Part shown: positions 1 to 9,173 of the stretch, one piece after another
Position numbering within the stretch: the stretch's first letter is position 1
Layout: each line of letters starts with the position of its first letter
DNA from: Acidobacteriota bacterium
GTDB taxonomy: Bacteria; Acidobacteriota; Holophagae; Holophagales; Holophagaceae
Assembly (NCBI GenBank): GCA_014189895.1
Contig: BJFQ01000010.1
Span: forward strand, 1-43,041
DNA length: 43,041 nucleotides
Direction of reading: 5' to 3'
Notes under the pieces: model-generated
Told to the model about the DNA's origin: nothing
The model's input: the letters and a program-made list of their open reading frames with translations, nothing else
Database searches by the model: none
Made by a program: the position numbers and the translations under genes

Positions 1-1063
1 GTAATAAAACGATAGGCGCTTTGAGGGCTCCTAGGGCTACAAAAGTGGAATCAACATTGGTGGCTTTGGAATCATTAATGAAACGAATACCCTCATGTTC
101 TGCAAAGAAGGAAAGCCGGTGCTTTAGACCCTCATATCTCTTAAGGCTATTTCTGATGGAATCGATACTTATGCCTGATACTCCTGCCATAAGACATGCT
201 ACGAGCACATTTTCAACATTATGTTCCCCGGGAATAAGTAACTGATCCTTGTGTAAAACAATTTCCGACTGATTACCGGTTAAATTGAGACGTATATTTC
301 CATCGTCACCGAGAAAACATCCAGGAGCATCCATGGGGGTTAGCGAAAAGAAAAAGTTAACGGCTCCTGATTGATCATATCGAGACAGCTCGGGCTTATT
401 ATGAGGTGAAATACGGACATCTCCGGCTTTCTGATTACTAAATATCCTGAGCTTTGCCTCTCTATAGTTATCCATAGACTTATGGCGAGCTAAATGGTCG
501 GGAGTCAAGTTGAGAAAAGCTGCGACGTCAGCCTTAAACATTGAAACAGACTCCAGCTGATAACTACTTAGCTCGAGACAAAAAAAGGTATCCGATCGTG
601 CCTGCCCTAATGCCTCTGTAAACGGCATCCCAATATTGCCGCAGGCAATTCCATGTCTTCTGCTTCCATTAATGAGTGCAGAAAGAAGATGGGTAGTCGT
701 GCTTTTTCCATTGGTACCAGTAATGGCCAATATCTTGCTTTGAGAAAATTTCTTTTTACTTTCGAGGAACGCAAACTCAATTTCTCCTAGTACGGGAATC
801 CCCTGCTTTAAGGCTCCCTGGACGATCGGGCTTGTAAGGGGAACACCCGGGCTATGAATAAGTCGGTCAAAATCCTTAATCTTTTCTGCAGTTTGAAGTC
901 CTGGAAGATACTCAACTTGCAACTTGCTGAGTTCATGAATTTCAGATAAGTCCAAGGCTTTAGATTCATCCGTAAGAGTGACACTATCTTGATGAGCAAG
1001 AAAGCGAACAATGGAGAAGCCAGACTTCCCAGCACCCACAACAATTGTTTTAGTTTTGGACAT
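1..1063 (-). CDS. murD: UDP-N-acetylmuramoylalanine--D-glutamate ligase (partial, C-terminus beyond window)
   Basis: MurD adds D-glutamate to UDP-MurNAc-L-Ala in the cytoplasm. The frame is open from an ATG at 1063 down to base 1, so the C-terminus is cut off by the window edge. Reading the minus strand by eye gives an N-terminal Rossmann-like start (TIVVGAGKSGFS), the Mur ligase ATP loop GTNGKSTTTHLL, then LELSSYQLES, LNLTPDHLARH and, near the end of the visible part, HRLSFFAEHEG followed by FINDSKATN. This order is typical of MurD. It starts 5 bp after the mraY stop and is the last dcw gene visible here. Confidence 0.95.
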   Translation of the reverse strand, partial: MSKTKTIVVGAGKSGFSIVRFLAHQDSVTLTDESKALDLSEIHELSKLQVEYLPGLQTAEKIKDFDRLIHSPGVPLTSPIVQGALKQGIPVLGEIEFAFLESKKKFSQSKILAITGTNGKSTTTHLLSALINGSRRHGIACGNIGMPFTEALGQARSDTFFCLELSSYQLESVSMFKADVAAFLNLTPDHLARHKSMDNYREAKLRIFSNQKAGDVRISPHNKPELSRYDQSGAVNFFFSLTPMDAPGCFLGDDGNIRLNLTGNQSEIVLHKDQLLIPGEHNVENVLVACLMAGVSGISIDSIRNSLKRYEGLKHRLSFFAEHEGIRFINDSKATNVDSTFVALGALKAPIVLL

Positions 1064-1068
1064 AGAGG

Positions 1069-2154
1069 TTATCTAAGTTTAAGTGAACTTAGGCCGAGGA
1101 GGCACAGTACGATGGCAACAATCCAAAGTCGAATAACTACTTTAGTTTCAGGGAGTCCACTCAATTCCATGTGGTGATGAAATGGGGCCATCCGAAAAAT
1201 TCGGCGGCCGTTACGCAAGCGAAAACTCCCCACCTGGAGAATAACGCTCAAGGATTCCAAAAAGAAAACACCGCCGACAAGTATTATGATGATTTCCTGT
1301 TTAATCAGGATGGCTGTAGTTCCTAGGATTGCTCCAAGGCTGAGGGAGCCCGTATCACCCATGAATACCTCAGCGGGGTGAGCATTGAACCATAAGAACC
1401 CAAGCGCTGCTCCAGCAACTGCACCCATGACGACAGTTAGTTCGGACGCAGAGGAAATATAAGGAACAACAAGATAATTAGCCAATTTAATATTACTGGC
1501 TACATAGGTAAGAAACGTGAACGCAGAAGCAGCAATCACAACAGTGCCGGCGGCAAGGCCATCGAGTCCATCGGTCAAATTCACCCCATTACTGGTACCT
1601 ATGATGACAAGCATGATCCATCCAATCATCCATAGACCTATATCAGGGTGAAGGTCTTTGAAGAAGGGAAAGGAAACAGCCAGGGAAAAGGGGCCCCTTT
1701 GCTCGAACTGGATGACTAAAACGGCAATGACAAAGGAAAGGATCATCATGAGGAATATCTTTTGCCTGCCCTTGAGGCCGAGATTATCTTTCTTCAATAG
1801 TTTTTTATAATCATCCAAAAGACCAATACCTCCAAACGTCACGAGGGCAAATAAACAGAGGAGTACGGACGGATTGGTCAGATCAACCCAAAGGATGCAA
1901 GATGAGAGAATCGAGAATATGATCAGAAGCCCCCCCATCGTAGGGGTGCCTTGTTTACCTTGATGTGTTTTAGGTGCATCTTCCAAGATAGGCTGCGCAG
2001 CTTTAATGGATTTTAAAAAACTAATTAACTTCGGGCCAAGCAGCAGTGAAATAAGGAGCGCAGTCACACCAGCCAAGGCCGTTCGAAAGGTTATATATTT
2101 AAGGACACTAATCCCCGCAATGTCTTGAAAATGAAGAAGGAATCGTGCCAGCAT
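1069..2154 (-). CDS. mraY: Phospho-N-acetylmuramoyl-pentapeptide transferase
   Basis: MraY is the integral membrane enzyme that transfers phospho-MurNAc-pentapeptide from UDP to undecaprenyl phosphate, making lipid I. The 361-residue product has about ten hydrophobic segments and the family motifs: GLLDDYKK near residues 112-119, NGVNLTDGLDG near 190-200, FMGDTGSLSLG near 264-274 and the HHH of PFHHHMELSG near 326-328. The frame is open one codon further to a TTG at 2157. The ATG at 2154 is preferred because an AGG lies a short distance upstream. It sits between murF and murD with gaps of a few bases, so it is surely cotranscribed. Confidence 0.97.
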   Translation of the reverse strand: MLARFLLHFQDIAGISVLKYITFRTALAGVTALLISLLLGPKLISFLKSIKAAQPILEDAPKTHQGKQGTPTMGGLLIIFSILSSCILWVDLTNPSVLLCLFALVTFGGIGLLDDYKKLLKKDNLGLKGRQKIFLMMILSFVIAVLVIQFEQRGPFSLAVSFPFFKDLHPDIGLWMIGWIMLVIIGTSNGVNLTDGLDGLAAGTVVIAASAFTFLTYVASNIKLANYLVVPYISSASELTVVMGAVAGAALGFLWFNAHPAEVFMGDTGSLSLGAILGTTAILIKQEIIIILVGGVFFLESLSVILQVGSFRLRNGRRIFRMAPFHHHMELSGLPETKVVIRLWIVAIVLCLLGLSSLKLR

Positions 2155-2163
2155 CAAACCAAC

Positions 2164-3537
2164 CTATGAGGACTTCATTGTATTTTGATTAGAGTTTAGA
2201 ATCCACTCCACCGCCAGCTCGGACTTCCAATATCGACTTCCTTTGACTAGAATTCGACAGCCTACAGGAATGCTGGATAGACCATCTGCTGCATCTTTAA
2301 GTTCTTCAAATGAGGGAAAACTTGTTGAGCCATTTCCAAACCCCTTTGATAAATAAGTGGCAAAGTCTCCATAGCAAAGTAGGCGATTGAAGCCCAACTC
2401 CCTTAGACGGAGGCCTACTATTTCATGTTGTTGGGTTGCGGACTGTCCCAGTTCACGCATAGAACCTAATACTGCAATCAATTCTCCGCCTGGGAGGCCT
2501 TTTAGGCTGTGAGCCGTCGCAATGATGGACTCAGGACTAGCATTGTAACTTTCGTCGAGCAGATGCCCGCCGTGGGCTAGGTGGTGCACCCTACCCCTTC
2601 CGGCTTCAGGTATTAGAGCAAGAGCCCCTGATGTAACCTGCTGCTCACTAGAGCCCGATTCCAGGGCAATAGCTATTGCAAGAGCTGCATTTATGACATG
2701 ATGCCTCCCTTTAAGTTGGATATGGACTGGGAATTGATGATGAGGACCTTTATAGACAAAGAACTCTCCAAGCAGACCTTTAGATTCATGGTTCAAAATC
2801 TGCCTAGGGCTTGTTGGGCCGACAGGTAAAGAATGACAATGTTTTGCCCAAGTTTGCACTGCAACCCATTGACAATGTTCATCATCTTCAGGAAAGACCC
2901 ATGACCCGCCGGACTGGATGCCTTCAACTAATTCGCCTTTGGCTCTCGCAATTCCCCTTATACCATCGGGGAAATTCTCGATATGAGCGTGGCCAATGCC
3001 AGTTAATATCCCAAAATCTAGGGGGGCAATCTCGGTCAGTCGCTTAATTTCTCCGGGAGTACTCATGCCCATTTCTAAAACTGCCGATTGTACATTTTCA
3101 GGAAAAAGCGCCAGTGACATTGGAAGACCCAGCGTGTTGTTAAAGTTTCCTGGTGTCTTCCATGCACTAGTCATTGCAGATAGAAATTCCTTGGTCGTAG
3201 TTTTACCTGCACTTCCCGTCACACCAAATACTCGAGAAGGACGGAATGTCTCGAACCTTCTCTGACCCCATATTTGAATAGATTCGGTTGTATTTTCCAC
3301 AATTATTTGAGGGACTTCACAGTTAGTAGCATGCTCTACGATCAGACATGAGGCTCCTCGGTGGAGCGCATCGGGGATAAAGTCGTGTCCATCTCTATTC
3401 GCACGAAGCGCAACGAAACATTCTTGGTTTTGAATTTGTTTCGAATTAAATGAAATACCCTTAGGGGTAACTGTCGGGTCCCCGATAAGGTTCCCCGCTA
3501 GAATCTCTGAAATCTTTCCAAGATTCCAGAGACTCAT
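2164..3537 (-). CDS. murF: UDP-N-acetylmuramoyl-tripeptide--D-alanyl-D-alanine ligase
   Basis: MurF adds the D-Ala-D-Ala dipeptide to UDP-MurNAc-tripeptide. Visible motifs in order are the ATP loop GVTGSAGKTTTKE, GNFNNTLGLPMSL, LEMGMSTPGEI, the central-domain HHVINAALAIAIA and DESYNASPESI in the C-terminal domain. The frame is open to 3567, but the ATG at 3537 is chosen. It has AGGAAGAG just upstream, forms an ATGA overlap with the murE stop and gives MSLWNLGKI at the N-terminus (457 residues, a normal length). Confidence 0.96.
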   Translation of the reverse strand: MSLWNLGKISEILAGNLIGDPTVTPKGISFNSKQIQNQECFVALRANRDGHDFIPDALHRGASCLIVEHATNCEVPQIIVENTTESIQIWGQRRFETFRPSRVFGVTGSAGKTTTKEFLSAMTSAWKTPGNFNNTLGLPMSLALFPENVQSAVLEMGMSTPGEIKRLTEIAPLDFGILTGIGHAHIENFPDGIRGIARAKGELVEGIQSGGSWVFPEDDEHCQWVAVQTWAKHCHSLPVGPTSPRQILNHESKGLLGEFFVYKGPHHQFPVHIQLKGRHHVINAALAIAIALESGSSEQQVTSGALALIPEAGRGRVHHLAHGGHLLDESYNASPESIIATAHSLKGLPGGELIAVLGSMRELGQSATQQHEIVGLRLRELGFNRLLCYGDFATYLSKGFGNGSTSFPSFEELKDAADGLSSIPVGCRILVKGSRYWKSELAVEWILNSNQNTMKSS

Positions 3538-5000
3538 AATCTCTTCCTGAGGTTGTATTCCGCGCACCCTCTATCGCTGTAAGGATGCTTTACTCCTTTG
3601 ATTTCTTGATAACTTTCATGGCCTTTACCGGCCATGATCAGGAGATCTCCAGGGCAAAGATCCGCAATTGCAAGAGCAACTGCCTGAGACCTATCTTGGA
3701 TTCGGTGGTAAATAGATGAATTATTAAGTTTTACATGTTCTAGACCTGCGGCAGCATCATTCAAAATACTCTCAGCGTCCTCATCTCTGGGGTTATCAGA
3801 GGTATGCCAAATCACATCTGCGTAGTCGGATACTATCTTGGCCATCGCGGGCCGTTTAGTACTATCCCTGTTACCTCCACAGCCAAAAAGAACATGAAGC
3901 CTTGATCCACTTGGGACTAATTTTTTCCCTTCAGTGCATATTTTTTCCAATGCATCTGGTGTATGCGCATAATCTACAAGGACGCCGTAAGGCTGGCTGT
4001 CAACAATCTTAATTTTCTCGAACCTTCCTTTGGCTCCAACCAGTTGATCTAAAATAGGCTGTAATCCTGCTAGATCAAGACCAAGCTCTGAATAGATAGC
4101 TAGCGCAAAACCCAAGTTGTACACATTGAAGCTTCCAATAAGAGGACTTCTGAAAAAGAAAGAACCTTTAGGGGTATTAAAATCAAATTCGGTATTCGTT
4201 GGAGTTAAACGAAGTCCTGAAATACGATAATCAGCTTCATTATTAATTCCCAATGTAATTAGTGGGACCATTGCTTTGAGCCTCTGCCCGTAGGGATCGT
4301 CAGCATTGGCAATGAACTTATCAGATTGCCGGACTAACCGAGCCTTAGATCTAAAGTAGGTTTCCATGTCCCCATGGAAGTCCAGGTGATCATGGGTCAA
4401 ATTTGTAAAGGCTCCCACGGCGAATTGGGCTCCTTCCACTCTACTCATTTCAAGGCCAATACTGCTGACCTCGACTGACACGTAGCGATCCCCTGATTCG
4501 AAAGATTGCTTTATCCCCGAAAATAAATCTGTGCTTTCAGGAGTAGTACGAATCGATTCCATACTTACCCCGCCAGTTATATTTTGCACGGTTCCTATTA
4601 GCCCGCAGGGATGTCCTGAAAGAGATAGTATCTGCTGAACAAGCGTTGTCGTGGTCGTCTTTCCGTTGGTGCCCGTGATGCCTATCAATTTAAGGGATTG
4701 ATTAGGATATGAATAAAAGCGTTTGGCCAATTGAGCCATAGAGAATCTAAGGTTTCTAATTACTAGTAAGGCTATTTCCGGAGGGACAAGAATTTCTTCC
4801 TCACTGACAACTCCAACACAACCCTTCTCGATCGCTTGTGCAACAAAATGATTCCCATTGAACGATTGACCTTTAAGTGCAACGAACAGATAGCCCTTCT
4901 GAACCTTACGCGAATCATGAGTGATGCCAAGAACTATGGGGTCTAAGGCCCGAATGTCGTTCTCGACGAGCATCCCCTTGACTAAATCGGATAATTTCAA
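3534..5000 (-). CDS. murE: UDP-N-acetylmuramoyl-tripeptide synthetase, meso-diaminopimelate type
   Basis: MurE adds the third stem-peptide residue. The ATP loop GITGTNGKTTTTT is at about residues 107-119, the central domain contains TNLTHDHLDFHGDM, and DNPRDE is at 402-407. The DNPR motif is the known signature for meso-diaminopimelate as substrate rather than lysine. GKGHE follows near the C-terminus. The start is a TTG at 5000 with GGAG five bases upstream, overlapping the ftsI stop as TTGA. The next in-frame ATG (4973) would trim nine residues. Length 488 is normal. Confidence 0.96.
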   Translation of the reverse strand: MKLSDLVKGMLVENDIRALDPIVLGITHDSRKVQKGYLFVALKGQSFNGNHFVAQAIEKGCVGVVSEEEILVPPEIALLVIRNLRFSMAQLAKRFYSYPNQSLKLIGITGTNGKTTTTTLVQQILSLSGHPCGLIGTVQNITGGVSMESIRTTPESTDLFSGIKQSFESGDRYVSVEVSSIGLEMSRVEGAQFAVGAFTNLTHDHLDFHGDMETYFRSKARLVRQSDKFIANADDPYGQRLKAMVPLITLGINNEADYRISGLRLTPTNTEFDFNTPKGSFFFRSPLIGSFNVYNLGFALAIYSELGLDLAGLQPILDQLVGAKGRFEKIKIVDSQPYGVLVDYAHTPDALEKICTEGKKLVPSGSRLHVLFGCGGNRDSTKRPAMAKIVSDYADVIWHTSDNPRDEDAESILNDAAAGLEHVKLNNSSIYHRIQDRSQAVALAIADLCPGDLLIMAGKGHESYQEIKGVKHPYSDRGCAEYNLRKRL

Positions 5001-7096
5001 GGACTCTCCGTTATTACCTTAATAATCTGTCCTTTCTCAAGATCAGCGTGAGGCACGGGATCCTGAGATTGGACTTTGTGAATCTTGGCCTGTTTATTTC
5101 CTAAAGATACTCTAGGGGTGCCTCCAGAGGCAACGATACGCTGGAGTGCAACCTTCAAACTCAGTCCTTTCAAATCTGGGACTTTATTAGAGTCCGGAAT
5201 CCATTCTTCAATAGATGGATCAGGCCAGTTACCAAGATTCAGGGTAATGGGGAGATTATTAGCTGAGATATTTGTTGGTGTTTTTTTATATCTAATAATA
5301 TTGTCAGCAATTTGTTTGAAGGCGGGCGCTGCAATATCTCCTCCATCGCCACCAAACTGGGCATCGTCTAACATCACTAGAATTCCATACTGCGGTTTAT
5401 CGGCAGGAAAGAAGCCCATGTAGGATGCATACTGATGACGGTTATCATCTTGACGACCATTGACTCTTTTATAAGAAGTCCCAGTTTTTCCGAATGAACC
5501 TACGCCGTCTAACCTGGCTCGCTTTGCGGTACCTTCCAAAACAACATCTTGCAGAATATCTCTCATCAGCGCGCTTGTTTTTTCGCTAATTACTCTCTTT
5601 TTTTCCTCGGGTGGGAATGTTTTTATGATGCTACCGTCTTCAGTGAATATATTCTTCACTAACATCGGTTTCATTAAGATACCCCCGTTGGCAATAGCGC
5701 TGCCCGCCATCAAGACGTGCAGAGGGGACGTCAATAGAGAATACCCATAGGTCAACGTGTATTGAGTACTCCCACTCCATTCCTTAACTGGAAGAATAGG
5801 TGTTCTGATTTCACCGGGTACACCCAATCCAGAGGGTTGTCCGAATCCAAATTTATTTAGATAAGAATAAAAGTCTTCCCGGGATAATCTGGTGCCAATC
5901 TTAGCGGTTCCGATATTGGAGCTCTTAGCAAGGACCTCATTTACTTTGAGAAACCCATTTTTTCCGTGATCCCTGATGACCTGCCCAAAGGGCGTCCTGA
6001 AAGGGCCCCTGCAATCTATCGACTCTTCCAGATTGACCAAGTTCTCTTCGAGAGCCATGGCTACCGTAAAAACCTTCATTGTCGAGCCAGGCTCGTAGCC
6101 ATCCTCAACGGCGTGAAATTTACGTGCAGCCAACGCTTCTTCTAGGGTCCTCTTGGACTTCGTTACGCTTATATTTGGATCAAAGGTGGGATAGCTAGCA
6201 GCTCCAAGGATCTCTCCCGTGTTTGGGTTGACGATAATAGCATAGGCACTTTGGGGTCTAGACTTTTCTACAGCCGTAGCGAGGGCTTCTTCGGCATAAC
6301 GCTGGATTGTTGAATCTAAGGTAAGTTCTAGATTGAAACCGGGGATAGGCTCTTGAGTGATTCTATTGTTATCCACCATCACTCGATTTCGGCCATCGAC
6401 GTAAACACTTCTTTCTCCGTTCTGCCCCTTGATCAGATCATTATAGACTTGTTCCATTCCGAGCTTGCCTTCTCCATCAATATCTGTAAACCCTACTATT
6501 TGTGCTGCATAAGTACCCTTAGGGTAGGAACGTATAAATACTTTCTCCAGGGTTAGCCCAAAACGACTGACGCCTTTAGACTCGACTTGACGAGTAGCCT
6601 CTGGACTGAGGGGACGAGCTATATAGACGAACGGCTTTTTAGTTAGTAATTTATTTAGAATCTGACCAGGCTCCATGCCGATGAGAGGCGACAACAGATT
6701 CGCTACATACCTAGCTGAAGATCGATCAGGCTCACCCCAATTGATCTGTTTACCCACCTTCTTATGCTGGGGATAGAAAAAAGAAGGTCGAACAGCCAAA
6801 GAAGAAGTTTCTATGGATTCTGCCAATGAGAAACCATTACGATCAATAATTTTCCCACGCTTCGCTATGATGGGTTGCGAGGTCATTTGTTGATTGTTAG
6901 CCAATCGACTCATGTCAGTATGTAAAAATATCTGAAGTTGGAAAAGCCTAAAGATAATGATTAAAATCCAACTGACTAAAATCCACTGGATAATTTTAAA
7001 ACGAGGAGAACTCGTATTTTCTTCGGGCAAAAATCTTCGATAACTACGCCTCAGCCTATCCAGTATTTTGATAAGATTTTGGATGCTGGATTTCAT
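4997..7096 (-). CDS. ftsI: Division-specific transpeptidase (class B PBP, FtsI/PBP3-like) with one PASTA domain
   Basis: This is a septal peptidoglycan transpeptidase anchored in the inner membrane. The 699-residue protein has one N-terminal membrane segment (about 36-58), a class B dimerisation domain, and the three penicillin-binding motifs: STMK at 338-341, SSN at 392-394 and KTGT at 537-540. A single PASTA-like domain follows at the C-terminus (about 638-698, starting VPDLKGLSLKVAL). Its place between ftsL and murE is the standard dcw position of ftsI. PASTA-bearing class B PBPs are best known from Gram-positive and some deep-branching diderm lineages. No clear Shine-Dalgarno sequence is seen before the ATG. 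Confidence 0.95.
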   Translation of the reverse strand: MKSSIQNLIKILDRLRRSYRRFLPEENTSSPRFKIIQWILVSWILIIIFRLFQLQIFLHTDMSRLANNQQMTSQPIIAKRGKIIDRNGFSLAESIETSSLAVRPSFFYPQHKKVGKQINWGEPDRSSARYVANLLSPLIGMEPGQILNKLLTKKPFVYIARPLSPEATRQVESKGVSRFGLTLEKVFIRSYPKGTYAAQIVGFTDIDGEGKLGMEQVYNDLIKGQNGERSVYVDGRNRVMVDNNRITQEPIPGFNLELTLDSTIQRYAEEALATAVEKSRPQSAYAIIVNPNTGEILGAASYPTFDPNISVTKSKRTLEEALAARKFHAVEDGYEPGSTMKVFTVAMALEENLVNLEESIDCRGPFRTPFGQVIRDHGKNGFLKVNEVLAKSSNIGTAKIGTRLSREDFYSYLNKFGFGQPSGLGVPGEIRTPILPVKEWSGSTQYTLTYGYSLLTSPLHVLMAGSAIANGGILMKPMLVKNIFTEDGSIIKTFPPEEKKRVISEKTSALMRDILQDVVLEGTAKRARLDGVGSFGKTGTSYKRVNGRQDDNRHQYASYMGFFPADKPQYGILVMLDDAQFGGDGGDIAAPAFKQIADNIIRYKKTPTNISANNLPITLNLGNWPDPSIEEWIPDSNKVPDLKGLSLKVALQRIVASGGTPRVSLGNKQAKIHKVQSQDPVPHADLEKGQIIKVITESP

Positions 7097-7129
7097 CAGG
7101 ATGCGCCATATTTAAGATAGAAATATTTA

Positions 7130-7504
7130 TTACTGAGTTGATATAACTGAGTTAACAGATATATTTTTATTCATTTTAGCCATACTTTGGTCTTCGGAGT
7201 TGAATACACGTGGGATCGTGACAATATCTTGGCCACTTTTACCAAAGACCATTTTTCTATTTATGGCAAATTCCTCAATTTGTTGATCGAGAGGGAATCT
7301 GCTTTGACTGACTCTCAGGGAACTTTTAACTTCTTCTTCCTTTTGAATATGTTCCTGAATTTTAGACGTCATAATACTCACTTTAATGGCTTCAACATTA
7401 ATGTACAGCATGGATATCCATGGGAAAAGAAGGGCCAGGGTAAACCCAATGACCCTACCGATACTAACGCTTCCTTGAGAATTCATGGGAGAGGATGAAG
7501 GCAT
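7130..7504 (-). CDS. ftsL: FtsL-like cell division protein
   Basis: A small bitopic membrane protein of 124 residues: a short cytoplasmic tail, one hydrophobic segment at about 17-36 (VIGFTLALLFPWISMLYINV), then a polar region with heptad-like character. FtsL is poorly conserved, so the call rests on size, topology and position between rsmH and ftsI. The ATG at 7504 has AAGGA six bases upstream, overlapping the rsmH stop. An alternative ATG lies six codons in. Confidence 0.75.
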   Translation of the reverse strand: MPSSSPMNSQGSVSIGRVIGFTLALLFPWISMLYINVEAIKVSIMTSKIQEHIQKEEEVKSSLRVSQSRFPLDQQIEEFAINRKMVFGKSGQDIVTIPRVFNSEDQSMAKMNKNISVNSVISTQ

Positions 7505-7512
7505 AGGGGTCC

Positions 7513-8475
7513 TTATAACTTGGAGATCACTCTTAATCGAGCTGATCGAGATGAGGGATTGGATTGGATTTCGGATGCTTCTGGAGTAACTCCATTGGGG
7601 GTTAATATATCTACTTCCTTGGTTAGTTTTGTTGGTGAAAGACGGCCCGGACCATCATAGATACCCGACATTTTTCTGAAGGTTTGCTTCACAATCCGAT
7701 CTTCGAGACTATGAAAAGAAATAACTCCCATCCGACCGGAGGGTGCTAGGTTTTTAAATGCATTGTGTAAGGTGTGGCTCAGGCGATCGAGTTCTCCATT
7801 CACCGCAATGCGTATAGCTTGAAAGGTTTTAGTTGCAGGGTTCGAGTGCCCTTTGCGTTTAGCCACCTCGAGAGGTAAGACTTGGTGAACAGCTTTGGCT
7901 AAATCGAGGGTAGTTTGTAACTGCCCCGTTTCAAGCATTTTCAATATCGATCGAGCTATGGGTCTAGAAGCCCTTTCTTCACCATATATCCAAAGCGCAT
8001 AGGCTAGAGTTGCTTCGTCTTGCCGCTGTATCCACTCAAGGGCGGTCAGTCCATTTTGATTGTCCATCCTCATATCCAATGGCCCCTCTTGGGAAAAACT
8101 AAAACCCCTCTCTGGCTTCTTGAGTTGATAAGTTGATACACCTAAGTCAGCAAGAATAGAATCAAAACCAATAGGCGCACAGGTCATCTTGATCTGATCA
8201 AATGCTTCGTCGTGCCATACATCATCGTGATTGATATTTAGAATAGAGACTCGTGAATCGCCTTCGAATCGAGATTTTGAAAATGCAACAGCTTCAGGAT
8301 CCCGATCGATTCCAACATACCTGAAAGTAGAGGGTTTATTTTTAAGAATGACTTCCGCATGGCCGCCGAGGCCCATCGTCATATCGAGGAAATTGGATTC
8401 AGATTCCTGACCCAGGAAGCCTTTAACTTCTTCACATAGGACGGGGATATGGGTAGGAACAGTTAGGGTCATCAT
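7513..8475 (-). CDS. rsmH: 16S rRNA (cytosine(1402)-N(4))-methyltransferase
   Basis: RsmH (MraW) uses S-adenosylmethionine to methylate N4 of C1402 in the 16S rRNA decoding centre. The N-terminus HIPVLCEEV, the SAM-binding MTMGLGGHAE (about 32-41), ADLGVSTYQL, RGFSFSQEGPLDMRMD and the C-terminal VISFHSLEDRIVKQTF are all diagnostic. Length 320 is normal. The start overlaps the mraZ stop as ATGA. A second ATG follows immediately, so the exact start is uncertain by one codon. Confidence 0.97.
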   Translation of the reverse strand: MMTLTVPTHIPVLCEEVKGFLGQESESNFLDMTMGLGGHAEVILKNKPSTFRYVGIDRDPEAVAFSKSRFEGDSRVSILNINHDDVWHDEAFDQIKMTCAPIGFDSILADLGVSTYQLKKPERGFSFSQEGPLDMRMDNQNGLTALEWIQRQDEATLAYALWIYGEERASRPIARSILKMLETGQLQTTLDLAKAVHQVLPLEVAKRKGHSNPATKTFQAIRIAVNGELDRLSHTLHNAFKNLAPSGRMGVISFHSLEDRIVKQTFRKMSGIYDGPGRLSPTKLTKEVDILTPNGVTPEASEIQSNPSSRSARLRVISKL

Positions 8476-8954
8476 TTAGCCCCCAGGCTGGATAAAGTCA
8501 TTAGATCCTCGGGGGTAACAGGATCCTGGGAGGATAATTCTTGATATGAGGTCGTATTCCATAGGGCTAAGTGATCAATCATCCCCAAGATGGATATTTC
8601 TCCTACGAGTTTGGCTTGCTCTCTAAGTTTTTGAGGGATAACGAGACGCCCTTGATTATCTGGAGTAACTTCTGAACCATGAAATGAGAGACTATGAATC
8701 ATTTTCCTTTTACTCGGATGCATAAATGGGAGATTGACCAATACTTTTTCATGTTGTTCCCAAATAACTAAAGGGAAGAGCACTAAAGATTTTCCTAAAT
8801 CAAAAGAAGTAAGGTAGAAATCAATACTGTCAATATTTTTATTTTTGTCTTTATTTTTAAGGGTTTTTTCAAGCGCAGATCTAAAGATCGAAGGAAGTTT
8901 TAATCTCCCCTTCTCATCTATGGTCGCTGGCGAATTTCCCCGAAGTGTTAGCAT
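8472..8954 (-). CDS. mraZ: Transcriptional regulator MraZ
   Basis: First gene of the dcw operon. MraZ is a ring-forming DNA-binding protein with two AbrB-like (SpoVT/AbrB) repeats. It is known in E. coli to repress its own operon through repeated TGG-containing boxes. Both repeats are visible: IDEKGRLKLPSIFRSALE near residues 12-29 and VTPDNQGRLVIPQKLREQA near 95-115. Length 160 is slightly above the usual 140-150. The ATG at 8954 is preceded by AAGGAC at a rather long spacing. A matching operator array lies 37-79 bases upstream. Confidence 0.95.
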   Translation of the reverse strand: MLTLRGNSPATIDEKGRLKLPSIFRSALEKTLKNKDKNKNIDSIDFYLTSFDLGKSLVLFPLVIWEQHEKVLVNLPFMHPSKRKMIHSLSFHGSEVTPDNQGRLVIPQKLREQAKLVGEISILGMIDHLALWNTTSYQELSSQDPVTPEDLMTLSSLGAK

Positions 8955-8990
8955 TGAGTGAATGTCCTTATTTTGTGTAAAATAAATGAA

Positions 8991-9033
8991 CCACTTTAAT
9001 CCATTTATGGCCTAAAAAAGCCATTTCATTCCA
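8991..9033 (-). promoter_or_regulatory. Putative MraZ operator: five boxes at exact 10-bp spacing
   Basis: Read on the strand of mraZ, TGG triplets begin at 9033, 9023, 9003 and 8993, with an AGG filling the 9013 position, so there are five boxes in perfect 10-bp phase. The box nearest the gene reads AAAGTGG and the farthest AGTGGAATG. E. coli MraZ is known to bind direct repeats of TGGGN spaced by ten bases in front of mraZ, which matches in spacing and location. A weak promoter (TTGATT, 16-bp spacer, TATTTT) can be drawn upstream of the array. That part is uncertain. Confidence 0.7.
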
Positions 9034-9173
9034 CTCAGTATGTAAAAGTCTGGAAATGTTACAAGGGAGAAAATAAACGAAAGTCTAATATAATCAACAA
9101 TTGTGATAAATATTCAATCCCTAGTTAGGGTCCTGAAGAATACATACTATAGGTTGTTAGGTGGGTTGTAATC

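Noticed and set aside
5085-5423. 112-codon open frame antisense to ftsI
   Set aside because: It lies inside ftsI and has no recognisable motif.
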